Source of the DNA: a virus
Length of the DNA stretch: 32,544 bases
IMG/VR virus record: IMGVR_UViG_3300000101_005561
Coordinates: 1,656 to 34,199 of that record
Strand: one strand, 5' to 3'
Shown piece after piece: positions 8,635 to 16,732 of the stretch; positions within the stretch are counted from its first letter, which is position 1; every line of letters starts with the position of its first letter. A model generated the notes under the pieces. The model searched no databases. It was not told where the DNA came from and saw only the letters and a program-made list of their open reading frames with translations. Both the position numbers and the translations under genes were made by a program.

Positions 8635-9453
8635 TTAACTATCCTTCATTTTTGTGATTTGATTTCTTGGCACTAGCATTTTATCCTTGTCTATAAAGAA
8701 GGAGTCTAAACTAGGACTAGGTGGTAAGTCAAGCTTTTTTTTCTTGTTTACCTTTTTTATTATAGTTTTAGGTTTTTCATTTTTATATTTTCTGTAAGAT
8801 TGATTTGCGGCTATGAGTAATAATACCGCAAGAGGATCAAAAACAAATATGATTATAAAAATTACAGTTCTTACAGCTTTATCTATAAATTGAGGGTCAC
8901 CTTCACCATATAAAAACTCGGCGATAAACATAATTGGTCCAACTTCTGCTTTTAATATATTCTCTTGCCTCAGCAGAGGTAATTTTTCTTTTGTAAGTTC
9001 TACCAATTGTGCTTGTGCATTTCGTATTTGTCTATCTGTTGTTCTTGCAACTTTCTCAGGATCATCACCTGCCTGTTTATACAGATATGTTAATCTTTCT
9101 CTAATTAAGTTTTCTCTTAATTCTATTTGTTTAATTTGCACAGAATTTGCACCAACTACTATGTTGGATTCAATATGAGCTCTTGAGAGAAAGCCAAATA
9201 TACCCATAGAAGTAATTAACATCACAAGTATGATAGCTGTAATGAAATATACTTTCATGACTAAAATAGTTTCTTTCCAGTTATTATATAACCAAGATAC
9301 TGTTACAAGTTTTGCCACTTCTAAAACAGCACCCATTACAATGATTGGCCAAAATGATCCTGGAAAAATCTGTGCTAAACCTATTACAGAATAATAAGCT
9401 GCAATTACTGATAATCCTATTGCTGTAATAAAAGGTAAAATTGCTTGTATCAT
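8635..9453 (-). CDS. Phage membrane protein with four predicted TM helices and a coiled coil
   Basis: A 272-residue integral membrane protein of unknown function. Hydrophobic helices lie at about 1-29, 34-57, 66-90 and 195-216. Between the third and fourth is a charged helical region (about 103-170, IELRENLIRERLTYLYKQ) likely to form a coiled coil outside the bilayer. The basic C-terminal tail (KTIIKKVNKKKK) should be cytoplasmic. Length and topology do not fit a small holin. Its place between the 2OG oxygenase (4-base overlap) and uvsX suggests early or middle expression. Anchoring the replication or recombination machinery to the membrane is possible but only a guess. Confidence 0.6.
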   Translation of the reverse strand: MIQAILPFITAIGLSVIAAYYSVIGLAQIFPGSFWPIIVMGAVLEVAKLVTVSWLYNNWKETILVMKVYFITAIILVMLITSMGIFGFLSRAHIESNIVVGANSVQIKQIELRENLIRERLTYLYKQAGDDPEKVARTTDRQIRNAQAQLVELTKEKLPLLRQENILKAEVGPIMFIAEFLYGEGDPQFIDKAVRTVIFIIIFVFDPLAVLLLIAANQSYRKYKNEKPKTIIKKVNKKKKLDLPPSPSLDSFFIDKDKMLVPRNQITKMKDS

Positions 9454-10088
9454 TTTATATCTAATTCAAATTCTTTTGTGCCAAGTCTACCTTTAATATG
9501 AACATTAAAAGCAAGTGAGTGTCTATCATTGTCTGTTTCATTTTTACCTACACTATGAATTGTTGATGATGGAAACATATACACATCTCCGTTTTTTGGA
9601 ATCATACTCCAAATTTTTGAGTTAAATAAATTATAATCTATGACATCTACATCACATGAATGTGGAAAAATACCAGACACACTCAAATCTCTTAGAAGTG
9701 TAAATTCACCACAATCTTTCTCGCCAGTTACATCAAAATAATAAACACCAGAAAGAATACAATTTGTATGAATATGTTGTTGAGCCCAATCTCCAGATTT
9801 ATGCCTAACTACCCATGAATTAGTAATATAAAATTCTATACTATCATGAGCTCTAAGTTCTCTATAAGCATATTTTATTATTTCATCATTTATTTTATCT
9901 TTTAATGATGCACATTCTGGGTTGTTAAGTATGTATTTATCTACACCATAATCACCATTGTCTGATACCATTCTTTCAAATTTTTGATTTTTAAAAAAAT
10001 CTTTAGTTGTTTCATCAATTAACAAACCCTGTTTTACATAGAGTGGTGTGCTAAACAGAGGTACTATTTTATAATCTATTTCATCCAA
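9450..10088 (-). CDS. 2OG-Fe(II) oxygenase superfamily protein (type 1 of 4)
   Basis: A 212-residue predicted iron/2-oxoglutarate dioxygenase. The double-stranded beta-helix core shows WAQQHIHTNCILSGVYYF (H105, H107), GDVYMFPSSTIHSVG (H178) and RHSLAFNVH (R189). This matches the putative 2OG-Fe(II) oxygenase group with the LSGVYY signature common in marine phages. The substrate is unknown; protein, nucleic acid base or small molecule are all possible. No in-frame ATG is near the start. TTG at 10088 is preceded by GGAGAG with a 6-base spacing, so TTG is the likely initiator. It overlaps the end of gene 43 by 8 bases. Confidence 0.78.
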   Translation of the reverse strand: MDEIDYKIVPLFSTPLYVKQGLLIDETTKDFFKNQKFERMVSDNGDYGVDKYILNNPECASLKDKINDEIIKYAYRELRAHDSIEFYITNSWVVRHKSGDWAQQHIHTNCILSGVYYFDVTGEKDCGEFTLLRDLSVSGIFPHSCDVDVIDYNLFNSKIWSMIPKNGDVYMFPSSTIHSVGKNETDNDRHSLAFNVHIKGRLGTKEFELDIK

Positions 10089-12603
10089 AAAAACTCTCCA
10101 ATGAATTTGTTTTTTCTATTTCCCAGCCAATACATTCTACAATAAATCTTGTAGGTTCTATGAACCCTTTTTGAAACTGGGTGTCAAAGTCAATGTATTT
10201 GTGTAGACCAAACTCTTTTGGTATTCTTGTTGGAAAAGATAAAACATTATCTTTTATTGGATTTGGTTGTTTAAGATATGTGAACTTAAGCTTTTCACCA
10301 GATTGAATCTTAGGATATTTTTTCTCAAGGCCCAATTTCTCTAATTGTAAATTATATAATAGAGCACCTCTGACATGAATTGGAGTGCCTTTCTTATAGA
10401 TCAAAGTATTATCTTGATATGTTTTCAAACCATTACAACCTCGAGGAAAAGATATTTCTTCTGGTGGTAAATTTTTAAACTCTTCTTTAAATTTTGCAAT
10501 AAACTCTTGAACCTCATCTTCACCTTTTGTAACAATAATTCTAGTAAGCTCTTTCATCTTTTCACGAATTGCATAAGGTGTTGATGACTTAATCATTTCA
10601 AGACCCATAATCTTGAGTTTAGGTGTTGTGTATCTAACACCCTCATTGTCATAAACATTTAGAATATATCTCTTCTTAGCAGTCCAAACACCTTTATCTG
10701 CAAGTGCTTCACGTTTCATTACCATTTTTTGGTCATAAGCATGAACGTAATCAGCAAGCTCTTTATAACTTTTATCAATAAACGATTGTATCTTACCATC
10801 ACAAACTTTGTCCATGAATTTGATAACTTCGTTAGTTTCTGGCTTTTCTTTAAATACTTTATTAACAAGCGTACCAAGTTTGAGATAAATCGAATCTGTA
10901 TCTGATGCAACCACATAATCTTCTTTCGTATCAAGTAAATTATTCATGTATCCATTTAATTTATTTTCAATCCAACGAATAGCTAATTGACCTGCCAATG
11001 TAACAGCTAGTGCCTGTCTTAGATCATAGAATCTAAAGTATTGTGAACCAAGAGCACCATAAGCGGAGTTTAGTGATACTTTCTTTGCAAGTTGTAGATT
11101 ATTATATCTTGATATTAAATGTGATAGTTCTTTACTCGGCTTCTTTTCATAATCTTTTTGAGCTTGTATCATCAACTTTTTAAATTTCTTACGATCTTCA
11201 TACATCTCTTCCATCATCTTAGGTAAGAAACCTTGTTGAGTAGTTCTAAAGAATTGACCATTTGGTGTAAGTGATACATTGTTTAATTCTTTTGTATCCA
11301 CTTTTTGTGATAAGAGTGATTCGACATTTACACCTTGTGTTAACACATCATTCATATCTTTTGTATATTCATCAGCATTAATAATAGTTTCTGGGCTAAT
11401 ATTATACATGATAAGTAAATGCGGATACAAACTGTTCAAGTCAAATGATGCAACCCAATCGTGCATACCAATTTGAGGTTCTTTTACATAAGCGCCTTCA
11501 AAAGCAGATATTTTCTTTTTAAATTTTTTCTGTGGTACAATAATATTTTTTCGTAGTAAATGATTGTATATTAAAGAATCCCACATTCTTGTTTGTGCAA
11601 ATACATCTTCAAGATTTGTCTTGGTATCATATGCAAGAGTTAAAGCCAATTCAATTAATTTCAACTTACCTTCAAGTTGTAAAATTAGATCAACGTCTTT
11701 AATATTATAGTCGATAAACTTCTGATAGTTTTCTTGATATAAATTATGCAAGCTATCATACTCATCATACGATAACTTTCTTTCACCAAGTTCTACATTT
11801 GCAATCGCATCAAGCTTATATGATTCTTGTGATTTACCACCTGGTGCATACCATTTGTATAGTTCGATATAATCAAGTGCATTGATACCAGATAGATGAT
11901 ATGATATAAGCTCTCGCCCATTGAGAACAACTTTTCTTTCCCATATATTATTCCAAGGTGAGAGTTTCTTAGCAAAGTCATCACCAAACAACATACGAAA
12001 ACGATTTACCAAATATGGTATATCAAAAAAGTCTGTATTCCAACCAGAGATAACATCAGGATAATCTTCTTGCCAATGTTTTATAAATTGTTTACATAGA
12101 TCATTTTCATTTTCACATTTGATGTATGTTACGTTTTCAGGACAATCATAGTCACGACAACCAAATACAACCGAATTACCATTTAGTTGGCGAATACAAA
12201 TAGCTGTGATTGGTGCTCTCGCTTCATATGGGTCAGGAAAACCGTAAGCTGAACTTACCTCAATATCAATTACTGATACATTTATATCATTAATATTCCA
12301 TTCTATTTGACCTTTGAAATTATCTGCTATGAAACCATATTCAAAACGATCCATGCCGTAAATGTCAAAATTATCAACATCTTTATATTTACGTTGAAAG
12401 TCTTTTGCAGCTCTGATAGATTCAAATCGCATAGCATCTAAAGGTTCACCGTGAATACCTTTGTATTGAGTTTCAGTTTTTTTAGATTTTACGAATAGGC
12501 TTGGCGTGTATGTTACTTTAGTCTTTACTTTTTTACCGTTATTTACACCACGATAAAGTATGTAATTGCCTTGACAAAGTACGTTAGTATAATGTTTAGC
12601 CAT
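10081..12603 (-). CDS. 43: DNA polymerase, family B (gp43)
   Basis: An 840-residue replicative polymerase with 3'-5' proofreading (T4 gp43 is 898). Exo I is VSVIDIE (D113/E115, matching T4 D112/E114), Exo II SGWNTDFFDIPYLVNR and Exo III YNIKDVDLI. Polymerase motif A is SFDLNSLYPHLL, motif B KKVSLNSAYGALG and motif C VVASDTDSIYL, with KKRYILNVYD after it. The C-terminal tail (NSLESFFG) resembles a clamp-binding peptide. I choose the ATG at 12603 (MAKHYTN) because it overlaps the upstream TAA as TAATG; the reading frame is open for 16 more codons upstream, but that stretch overlaps the 82-residue gene. Expressed from the promoter at 12890-12918. Confidence 0.97.
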   Translation of the reverse strand: MAKHYTNVLCQGNYILYRGVNNGKKVKTKVTYTPSLFVKSKKTETQYKGIHGEPLDAMRFESIRAAKDFQRKYKDVDNFDIYGMDRFEYGFIADNFKGQIEWNINDINVSVIDIEVSSAYGFPDPYEARAPITAICIRQLNGNSVVFGCRDYDCPENVTYIKCENENDLCKQFIKHWQEDYPDVISGWNTDFFDIPYLVNRFRMLFGDDFAKKLSPWNNIWERKVVLNGRELISYHLSGINALDYIELYKWYAPGGKSQESYKLDAIANVELGERKLSYDEYDSLHNLYQENYQKFIDYNIKDVDLILQLEGKLKLIELALTLAYDTKTNLEDVFAQTRMWDSLIYNHLLRKNIIVPQKKFKKKISAFEGAYVKEPQIGMHDWVASFDLNSLYPHLLIMYNISPETIINADEYTKDMNDVLTQGVNVESLLSQKVDTKELNNVSLTPNGQFFRTTQQGFLPKMMEEMYEDRKKFKKLMIQAQKDYEKKPSKELSHLISRYNNLQLAKKVSLNSAYGALGSQYFRFYDLRQALAVTLAGQLAIRWIENKLNGYMNNLLDTKEDYVVASDTDSIYLKLGTLVNKVFKEKPETNEVIKFMDKVCDGKIQSFIDKSYKELADYVHAYDQKMVMKREALADKGVWTAKKRYILNVYDNEGVRYTTPKLKIMGLEMIKSSTPYAIREKMKELTRIIVTKGEDEVQEFIAKFKEEFKNLPPEEISFPRGCNGLKTYQDNTLIYKKGTPIHVRGALLYNLQLEKLGLEKKYPKIQSGEKLKFTYLKQPNPIKDNVLSFPTRIPKEFGLHKYIDFDTQFQKGFIEPTRFIVECIGWEIEKTNSLESFFG

Positions 12604-12851
12604 TAAACGGGTATCTTTGATGTTTGTTGAAAAACACCTAAGGTGACCCATCTTTTTGGAAATAACATTTCACGACCTCTAAAATCATTCATATTTTTTG
12701 TAGGGTCTTGAACGAAACCAATAAGCTCTACTGATTTGTCAAATTCTCTATTTACAAGATCGTATCTTTCTGCTCTTGGTAAACTATATTCTATAGCCAT
12801 TTTCTTAGCAATTTCTTGCCTTGCATTTGGCTTCCATCTTTTCTTACTCAT
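12603..12851 (-). CDS. Small basic protein leading the polymerase operon
   Basis: An 82-residue basic protein (begins MSKKRWKPNARQEIAKKMA) that I do not recognise. It is predicted helical at the N-terminus with a C-terminal RGREMLFPKRWVTLG segment. It is the first gene after a strong sigma70-like promoter, has an AGAGG Shine-Dalgarno, and its TAA overlaps the ATG of gene 43, so polymerase translation is probably coupled to it. A regulatory or polymerase-accessory role is suggested by position only. Confidence 0.6.
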   Translation of the reverse strand: MSKKRWKPNARQEIAKKMAIEYSLPRAERYDLVNREFDKSVELIGFVQDPTKNMNDFRGREMLFPKRWVTLGVFQQTSKIPV

Positions 12852-12889
12852 AACAGCCTCTTTTCACATAAATTTTAATCATTGATACC

Positions 12890-12918
12890 ATTCTATCAGT
12901 ATCAACCCCATTTGTCAA
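12890..12918 (-). promoter_or_regulatory. Sigma70-like promoter for the polymerase operon
   Basis: Minus-strand TTGACA (12918-12913), a 17-base spacer and TAGAAT (12895-12890), followed by GGTATCA. Only one -10 mismatch. It lies about 40 bases upstream of the 82-residue gene that leads into gene 43. The spacer is nearly identical to that of the promoter at 21975-22003. Confidence 0.75.
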
Positions 12919-12940
12919 ACATAATATACTCAATTGCCTA

Positions 12941-13201
12941 TTACAAGAGTTCACCCATATCCAGTTTAAATAAATCATCTTTCAGTTGTTCAACTCGATC
13001 TTCTAATATCTTAATAGTTTGCCTTAAATGGCCTGAAGGATTTTTATGGCCATTTTCTTTATATTCATCTTGAAATATTATAATTTCATCTTCTAATACT
13101 CTGATACGAATTAATAATTCACCAACTGCTGTTTTGTTTATAATTTGATGTGTTATATTATCCATAATTTCATTTGTCCCTAAAGCTTTATATATTTTCA
13201 T
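12941..13201 (-). CDS. Small coiled-coil protein
   Basis: An 86-residue acidic/helical protein not recognised as any family. Heptad-like runs occur in ELLIRIRVLEDEIIIFQDEY and QTIKILEDRVEQLKDDLFKL, with a short GHKNPSGHL break between them. This suggests a helical hairpin or dimeric coiled coil. Its ATG overlaps the stop of the 205-residue gene (ATGA). It is the last gene before the polymerase-operon promoter. Confidence 0.55.
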   Translation of the reverse strand: MKIYKALGTNEIMDNITHQIINKTAVGELLIRIRVLEDEIIIFQDEYKENGHKNPSGHLRQTIKILEDRVEQLKDDLFKLDMGELL

Positions 13202-13815
13202 TCAACTATCCAATGGCCTAATCTATCACCACAAGGACTATCATACCATATTGAGTCTTTGGGTTGGGGTAGTTGTTCATCTTTCCAAACTGGGTAGATA
13301 ACTTTGCCATTATGATTTTCAAAGTCATCATTGTATCTAAAATGTACTTCAATTACTTTACCACCAATATATTCTATATTAGTCCAATCTAGATTGTGCA
13401 TACGGTGATAATTACAAACATCAGTACCCAATCTTTCAGGAAAAGGCATCTTTTTGTCTATTAGTTCCCATTTATCAAAGCGATCTAATCTGTCTTGCCT
13501 TGGATAACCTTTTGCTGTGGTTTTTTGTTGACCATAATGATAGTCAACTGTAATGTGTTCACCTTTAAATACTTCACACCAAAAATATCCTGGTTCTATT
13601 TCATCTTCAGGTGAAAGGTTCTGTATTCTAGCACCTTTACCCATCATATGTATGTTTGTAATTGGTCTTACAACATAATCATTTTTTTCTGGAACTGGAA
13701 CACCAGCTGGGCCACAAAGATGTCCTAATTTTTTTGATAGTATGAGTTTATCATAAACCCATAATAAAGACCAAGGTAATTTAGTCCATACATCTTTATC
13801 ATCTATGATGTTCAC
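13198..13815 (-). CDS. Phage hypothetical protein, GTG start
   Basis: A 205-residue protein without a firm family. The segment HLCGPAGVPVPEKNDYVVRPITNIHMMGKGA (about 32-62) is reminiscent of the Pro/Arg-rich nucleotide-binding part of ATP-grasp enzymes, but the rest (many Trp, Tyr, His) does not show a full ATP-grasp core. Initiation is GTG at 13815, sharing a base with the upstream TAG (TAGTG), so it is coupled to the endolysin gene. Acting on cell wall or small peptides would fit the neighbour, by inference only. Confidence 0.5.
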   Translation of the reverse strand: MNIIDDKDVWTKLPWSLLWVYDKLILSKKLGHLCGPAGVPVPEKNDYVVRPITNIHMMGKGARIQNLSPEDEIEPGYFWCEVFKGEHITVDYHYGQQKTTAKGYPRQDRLDRFDKWELIDKKMPFPERLGTDVCNYHRMHNLDWTNIEYIGGKVIEVHFRYNDDFENHNGKVIYPVWKDEQLPQPKDSIWYDSPCGDRLGHWIVE

Positions 13816-14279
13816 TAAGCAATTAAGCCAAGCTTATAAACAGTCTTTCCATTTTCTTTCATGGCAGTCATTACTTTTTTATCGTTACCATTTTCATTGT
13901 ACGATACATGAACCCATCCAGAATCTGGAATACCTGGTGTATAAAACTCAAGTATTAATTGTTTAAAATCACAATTAGATTCTATCCACTCCGCTAACTC
14001 AGCATTTGCAACTCCGTTAATTTCTATATCGGCTGCAAATCCTTTACAATGGTCTGATGTTCTAGAACCACCTATTGCTGAATTAAGCTCAGGGCTTCTA
14101 TATCCTGAATTTACTCTTACTGCTTTACCATAATTCTCTCTTACTGGTTGTAAAACATTTTCACAAAGCAATTTTAAATTTTCAATTTCTTCTTCACCTG
14201 GTTCATTATCAATATCTTTTCTTGTAGCTGTTTGACTTTTAATCATCTCTTTCAAAGAAAAATTATCTGATAGTTTCAT
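13815..14279 (-). CDS. Endolysin-like M15-type peptidase (D-Ala-D-Ala carboxypeptidase fold)
   Basis: A 154-residue protein of the M15A/VanY-related family, which cleaves peptide bonds in the stem peptides of peptidoglycan. Zinc ligands are visible in SGYRSPELNSAIGG followed by SDHCKGFAADI (H77, D84) and SGWVHVSY (H124). The N-terminus LSDNFSLKEMIKSQTA is typical for this family. No signal peptide is seen, so release would need a holin or other route. Good GGAG Shine-Dalgarno in TAGGAGTTTCA before the ATG. An endolysin placed between regA and gene 43 is unlike T4. Confidence 0.85.
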   Translation of the reverse strand: MKLSDNFSLKEMIKSQTATRKDIDNEPGEEEIENLKLLCENVLQPVRENYGKAVRVNSGYRSPELNSAIGGSRTSDHCKGFAADIEINGVANAELAEWIESNCDFKQLILEFYTPGIPDSGWVHVSYNENGNDKKVMTAMKENGKTVYKLGLIA

Positions 14280-14287
14280 TGAAACTC

Positions 14288-15157
14288 CTATTCTAAAAAA
14301 ATTAGAGGCACTTCCATTTTACTTAATGAGTTTGCGTGTATAAAAAAACCCAAAAATCTTTCGCCTATAAAACCTGGATACCTCCAAGGAAAAGGTTCTG
14401 AAAATGTATCACCCGATTGTTTTGTGGGATAAACTTTAGAACAATTCTTGTATATATATTCAAGTATTTGAAACAACTCTGAAGAGTATTTTAAGAAATA
14501 TTCTTTTTTAAAAATATAAGTTGTTGTAAATGGTACCCGATTTTGTTCAAACCACAATAAACTTTCTTGATCATAATTTAATTCTAAGATAGCCTTATGG
14601 AATAAATTCCAATATTCTACGGGTTGTGATTGTAAATATTGTTCACTCACGGAACAATTAAGATAAGTTGATTTATTAGTGATTACATCAACACATGACA
14701 TGAAGTGTAATATTGTTCTTCTTTCATCTTCTGTACCAAGGTCTAAAGCTCGATCTGCTGGTAAATTAAAATCATTAAAATATGGAAATATTTTATATAA
14801 ATTGCCATTGTAGACTGGTACATCTTGTTTGAAAGAAAGCATACGTCTATATGTGTTACAACCAATATTATCAACTTCGGGTTGTTCTTTTAATAACCAA
14901 TATTCTGTTGCTTGTTGACCAAACGCTTTTAAAAAATCATCTTTTGAAACACCTTCAGCTTCGTAATATTTGTAAAAATCATCATAGATCCAGTCTATGA
15001 ATATTGAATTTTTACCAATGTCTACCTTATCGACATGACATGGTTTAATCCAATCGGATTTTTCATTATAAGGAAAAGGTTTGTGGAAGTGTGGGTATAT
15101 ACAAATGCTCATATGTGGTTGTTCCAATTTTTTCACCGTGTCCCAAGGAGGCCACAT
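14288..15157 (-). CDS. DUF4422-like putative glycosyltransferase
   Basis: A 289-residue soluble protein. The segments NIGCNTYRRMLSF (about 98-110) and PWRYPGFIGERFLGFFIHAN (about 254-273) match the pattern of DUF4422 proteins (an xxHYRRY block and a C-terminal GFxxERL block), a group usually found with sugar-transfer genes. Rich in aromatic residues. The ATG at 15157 lies just 3 bases after the stop of the 52-residue gene; an internal ATG at 15112 (MSICIYPHFH) is an alternative start. Substrate unknown; host-envelope or virion glycosylation is plausible. Confidence 0.5.
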   Translation of the reverse strand: MWPPWDTVKKLEQPHMSICIYPHFHKPFPYNEKSDWIKPCHVDKVDIGKNSIFIDWIYDDFYKYYEAEGVSKDDFLKAFGQQATEYWLLKEQPEVDNIGCNTYRRMLSFKQDVPVYNGNLYKIFPYFNDFNLPADRALDLGTEDERRTILHFMSCVDVITNKSTYLNCSVSEQYLQSQPVEYWNLFHKAILELNYDQESLLWFEQNRVPFTTTYIFKKEYFLKYSSELFQILEYIYKNCSKVYPTKQSGDTFSEPFPWRYPGFIGERFLGFFIHANSLSKMEVPLIFLE

Positions 15158-15160
15158 TAA

Positions 15161-15319
15161 TTATTTACTTTTCTTTTTTTTAGTGTATTCTATTTTGGTA
15201 TTATCTGCATCAATAATATTTTTTTTATAGTTGGATCTTTCCTCACCTTGCATCATAGATAAAAATATTTTATCTTGTTTACTCATTTTATAATTGCGGT
15301 TAGGTTTCACGGACTGCAT
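15161..15319 (-). CDS. Small highly basic protein (52 aa)
   Basis: A 52-residue Lys/Arg/Asn-rich protein (MQSVKPNRNYKMSKQDKIF..., ending TKKKKSK) of unknown function. I start it at the ATG at 15319 because TTTGGAGATATA gives a well-placed GGAG. The reading frame is open further upstream to a GTG at 15367, but that part would translate the terminator hairpin and is rejected. It is the first gene after the Hsp20 terminator, so it needs readthrough or a promoter I cannot see. Confidence 0.5.
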   Translation of the reverse strand: MQSVKPNRNYKMSKQDKIFLSMMQGEERSNYKKNIIDADNTKIEYTKKKKSK

Positions 15320-15330
15320 TATATATCTCC

Positions 15331-15362
15331 AAATAAAAGGTGGGGGTACGAAACCCCCCACC
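15331..15362 (-). terminator. Rho-independent terminator after hsp20
   Basis: On the minus strand, GGTGGGGG (15362-15355) pairs perfectly with CCCCCACC (15346-15339) across an 8-base loop, followed by TTTTATTT. It starts 5 bases after the Hsp20 stop codon. The G+C-rich stem stands out sharply in this AT-rich DNA. Confidence 0.88.
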
Positions 15363-15366
15363 GGCA

Positions 15367-15861
15367 CTAAGCTGCTTTAGATTCTTGTAAAAGTTCAGGT
15401 TTAAGTAAATTGAGACTATTACTAATTTCAACTTTTCTTGGTTTTTTATGATCTGGTATAACATTCTCTAAACCAACTCTTAAAATACCATCCTTAAACT
15501 CAGCACCTTTTACTTCTAGAGTATCAGCTACAGATAGGGTTTTTGTGAATGAGCGTGTACCTATACCTTTGTGTAAATATGAAACACTCTCAACTTCTTT
15601 TTCAATCTTTTCACCTCTAATAACTAAAGAGTTATCCTCTACTGTTATTTCAACTTCTTCTTTACTAAAGCCAGCAATAGCTAATTCAACAATATAATTG
15701 TTTTCATTAACCATTAATATATTATGTGGCGGAAAAGTTGAAGATGTTTTATTATTTAAGATTCTTTCGACATCCTTAAATACTCTTTCAAAACCTAAAG
15801 TAGAGTGAGCTAATAGAGCTCTTTCTAGACCTTTAAAATGACCGGTTGTAATATCTACCAT
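15367..15861 (-). CDS. hsp20: Small heat shock protein (Hsp20 / alpha-crystallin family)
   Basis: A 164-residue IbpA-like ATP-independent chaperone that holds unfolding proteins. The alpha-crystallin domain runs about 47-140: NNYIVELAIAGFSKEEVEITVEDNSL, then the YLHKGIGTRSFTKTLSVAD strand and NVIPDHKKPRKVEI, with the I-x-I-like tail VEISNS. The N-terminal arm (GFERVFKDVERIL) matches the family. Strong AAGGAG Shine-Dalgarno; the gene ends at a G+C-rich terminator, so it is probably a separate transcription unit. Hsp20 genes are well known in T4-like cyanophages, where a role in virion assembly or host stress is assumed but not shown here. Confidence 0.93.
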   Translation of the reverse strand: MVDITTGHFKGLERALLAHSTLGFERVFKDVERILNNKTSSTFPPHNILMVNENNYIVELAIAGFSKEEVEITVEDNSLVIRGEKIEKEVESVSYLHKGIGTRSFTKTLSVADTLEVKGAEFKDGILRVGLENVIPDHKKPRKVEISNSLNLLKPELLQESKAA

Positions 15862-15924
15862 TTTTAATTCTCCTTAAAATAAGCAAGTTAAACAATTGTG
15901 ACCCTTTTTAGGCATCACTAATAT

Positions 15925-16335
15925 TTAGTTACTAAGTTCTTCTGGTTTTTTACCAATGTTGTACTTAGCGACTAAATTCCATTCATCCTTCTCCTTGAAG
16001 GATATAATCTTTATCTGGTGTAATGGAGCAACATTATTACCAATATTTTCCTGATTTAATATTGTTAGTAAACCCCATTCTTCTAATAATTTTGCAATAG
16101 CATTTCTTCTCTGTATATCATTTTCAGATATATTAGATGGCTTACCATCTAATGCAAATAGTTCTTTGAAATGTACAATATAATACTTACCTTGTTTATG
16201 TAATATATGACAAGATTGGTAGAGGACTTTTTCTTTTCTTGATGAAACACCTATTCTTGTTAAGGTTTCACGGACTTTTAAAAAGTCATCCTGTTCTTCT
16301 AATGTAACTTCTATGAAGTTGTTTAAGTCTACCAT
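15925..16335 (-). CDS. regA: RegA translational repressor
   Basis: A 136-residue homolog of T4 RegA (122 residues), an RNA-binding protein that represses translation of early mRNAs by blocking initiation sites. Near-identical family blocks include DDFLKVRETLTRIG, KEKVLYQSCHILHKQGKYYIVHFKELF, DIQRRNAIAKLLEEWGL and KEKDEWNLVAKYNIG. I start at the ATG at 16335 (MVDLNNF); an in-frame GTG at 16353 is less likely. The Shine-Dalgarno is weak. Position after gp62 is as in T4. The C-terminus is about ten residues longer than T4's. Confidence 0.96.
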   Translation of the reverse strand: MVDLNNFIEVTLEEQDDFLKVRETLTRIGVSSRKEKVLYQSCHILHKQGKYYIVHFKELFALDGKPSNISENDIQRRNAIAKLLEEWGLLTILNQENIGNNVAPLHQIKIISFKEKDEWNLVAKYNIGKKPEELSN

Positions 16336-16336
16336 T

Positions 16337-16732
16337 TTATTTCTTTCTACCACCTATATCGGTAATCTCTTGCAGTTTTTGAATTTGATCTTTGGAAAGT
16401 ATTCGAGAGGCTTCTAAAGCTTTTGTGTCTGAGAAGTTATAATATCTCTTTATACATTCTAAATTTTCACTCTTTGATCCAGGTTTTAACCATTTTGAAA
16501 AAGGTCTCCTCATGGATCTAACTGTATTTAGTAAAAAGTCATTCTGCATTTTATTGTCTAAAAAATGTCTTTGGTTCATTTCATTTGCGAAAATAATACA
16601 ATCTTTGTGATAACTTAGAGAACGATTGGTTAAAAATGGCTTATATTCTTTCTCTGTTATATCATCAACAATCAATTGCTTTTTACCTTGCAATATTTGT
16701 TTTACAAATTCAAATGGGCTTGTTTTAATCAT
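16337..16732 (-). CDS. 62: Clamp loader small subunit (gp62)
   Basis: A 131-residue protein that joins gp44 in the ATP-driven loader placing the gp45 clamp on DNA. It is shorter than T4 gp62 (187). Recognisable blocks are EKEYKPFLTNRSLSYHKDCIIFANEMNQ (about 27-54) and KPGSKSENLECIKRYYNFS. In T4, genes 44 and 62 are adjacent; here a 2OG oxygenase gene separates them. Overlaps the oxygenase stop by 8 bases. Confidence 0.92.
   Translation of the reverse strand: MIKTSPFEFVKQILQGKKQLIVDDITEKEYKPFLTNRSLSYHKDCIIFANEMNQRHFLDNKMQNDFLLNTVRSMRRPFSKWLKPGSKSENLECIKRYYNFSDTKALEASRILSKDQIQKLQEITDIGGRKK

Noticed and set aside
10719-10934. Second minus-strand frame of 71 codons inside gene 43
   Set aside because: It is an out-of-frame shadow of the polymerase coding sequence with no independent start signal.
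12604-12651. Gene 43 start 16 codons further upstream
   Set aside because: It would lie inside the 82-aa gene with no ribosome binding site; the TAATG overlap at 12603 and the fit of the Exo I position to T4 support the shorter form.
15320-15367. Longer version of the 52-aa protein starting at GTG 15367
   Set aside because: The added residues are the translation of the Hsp20 terminator hairpin, and the ATG at 15319 has a good Shine-Dalgarno.
15905-15925. Possible late promoter ACTAAATA upstream of hsp20
   Set aside because: Only 6 of 8 positions fit the T4 late consensus, and no second copy is seen elsewhere in the window; too weak to annotate.
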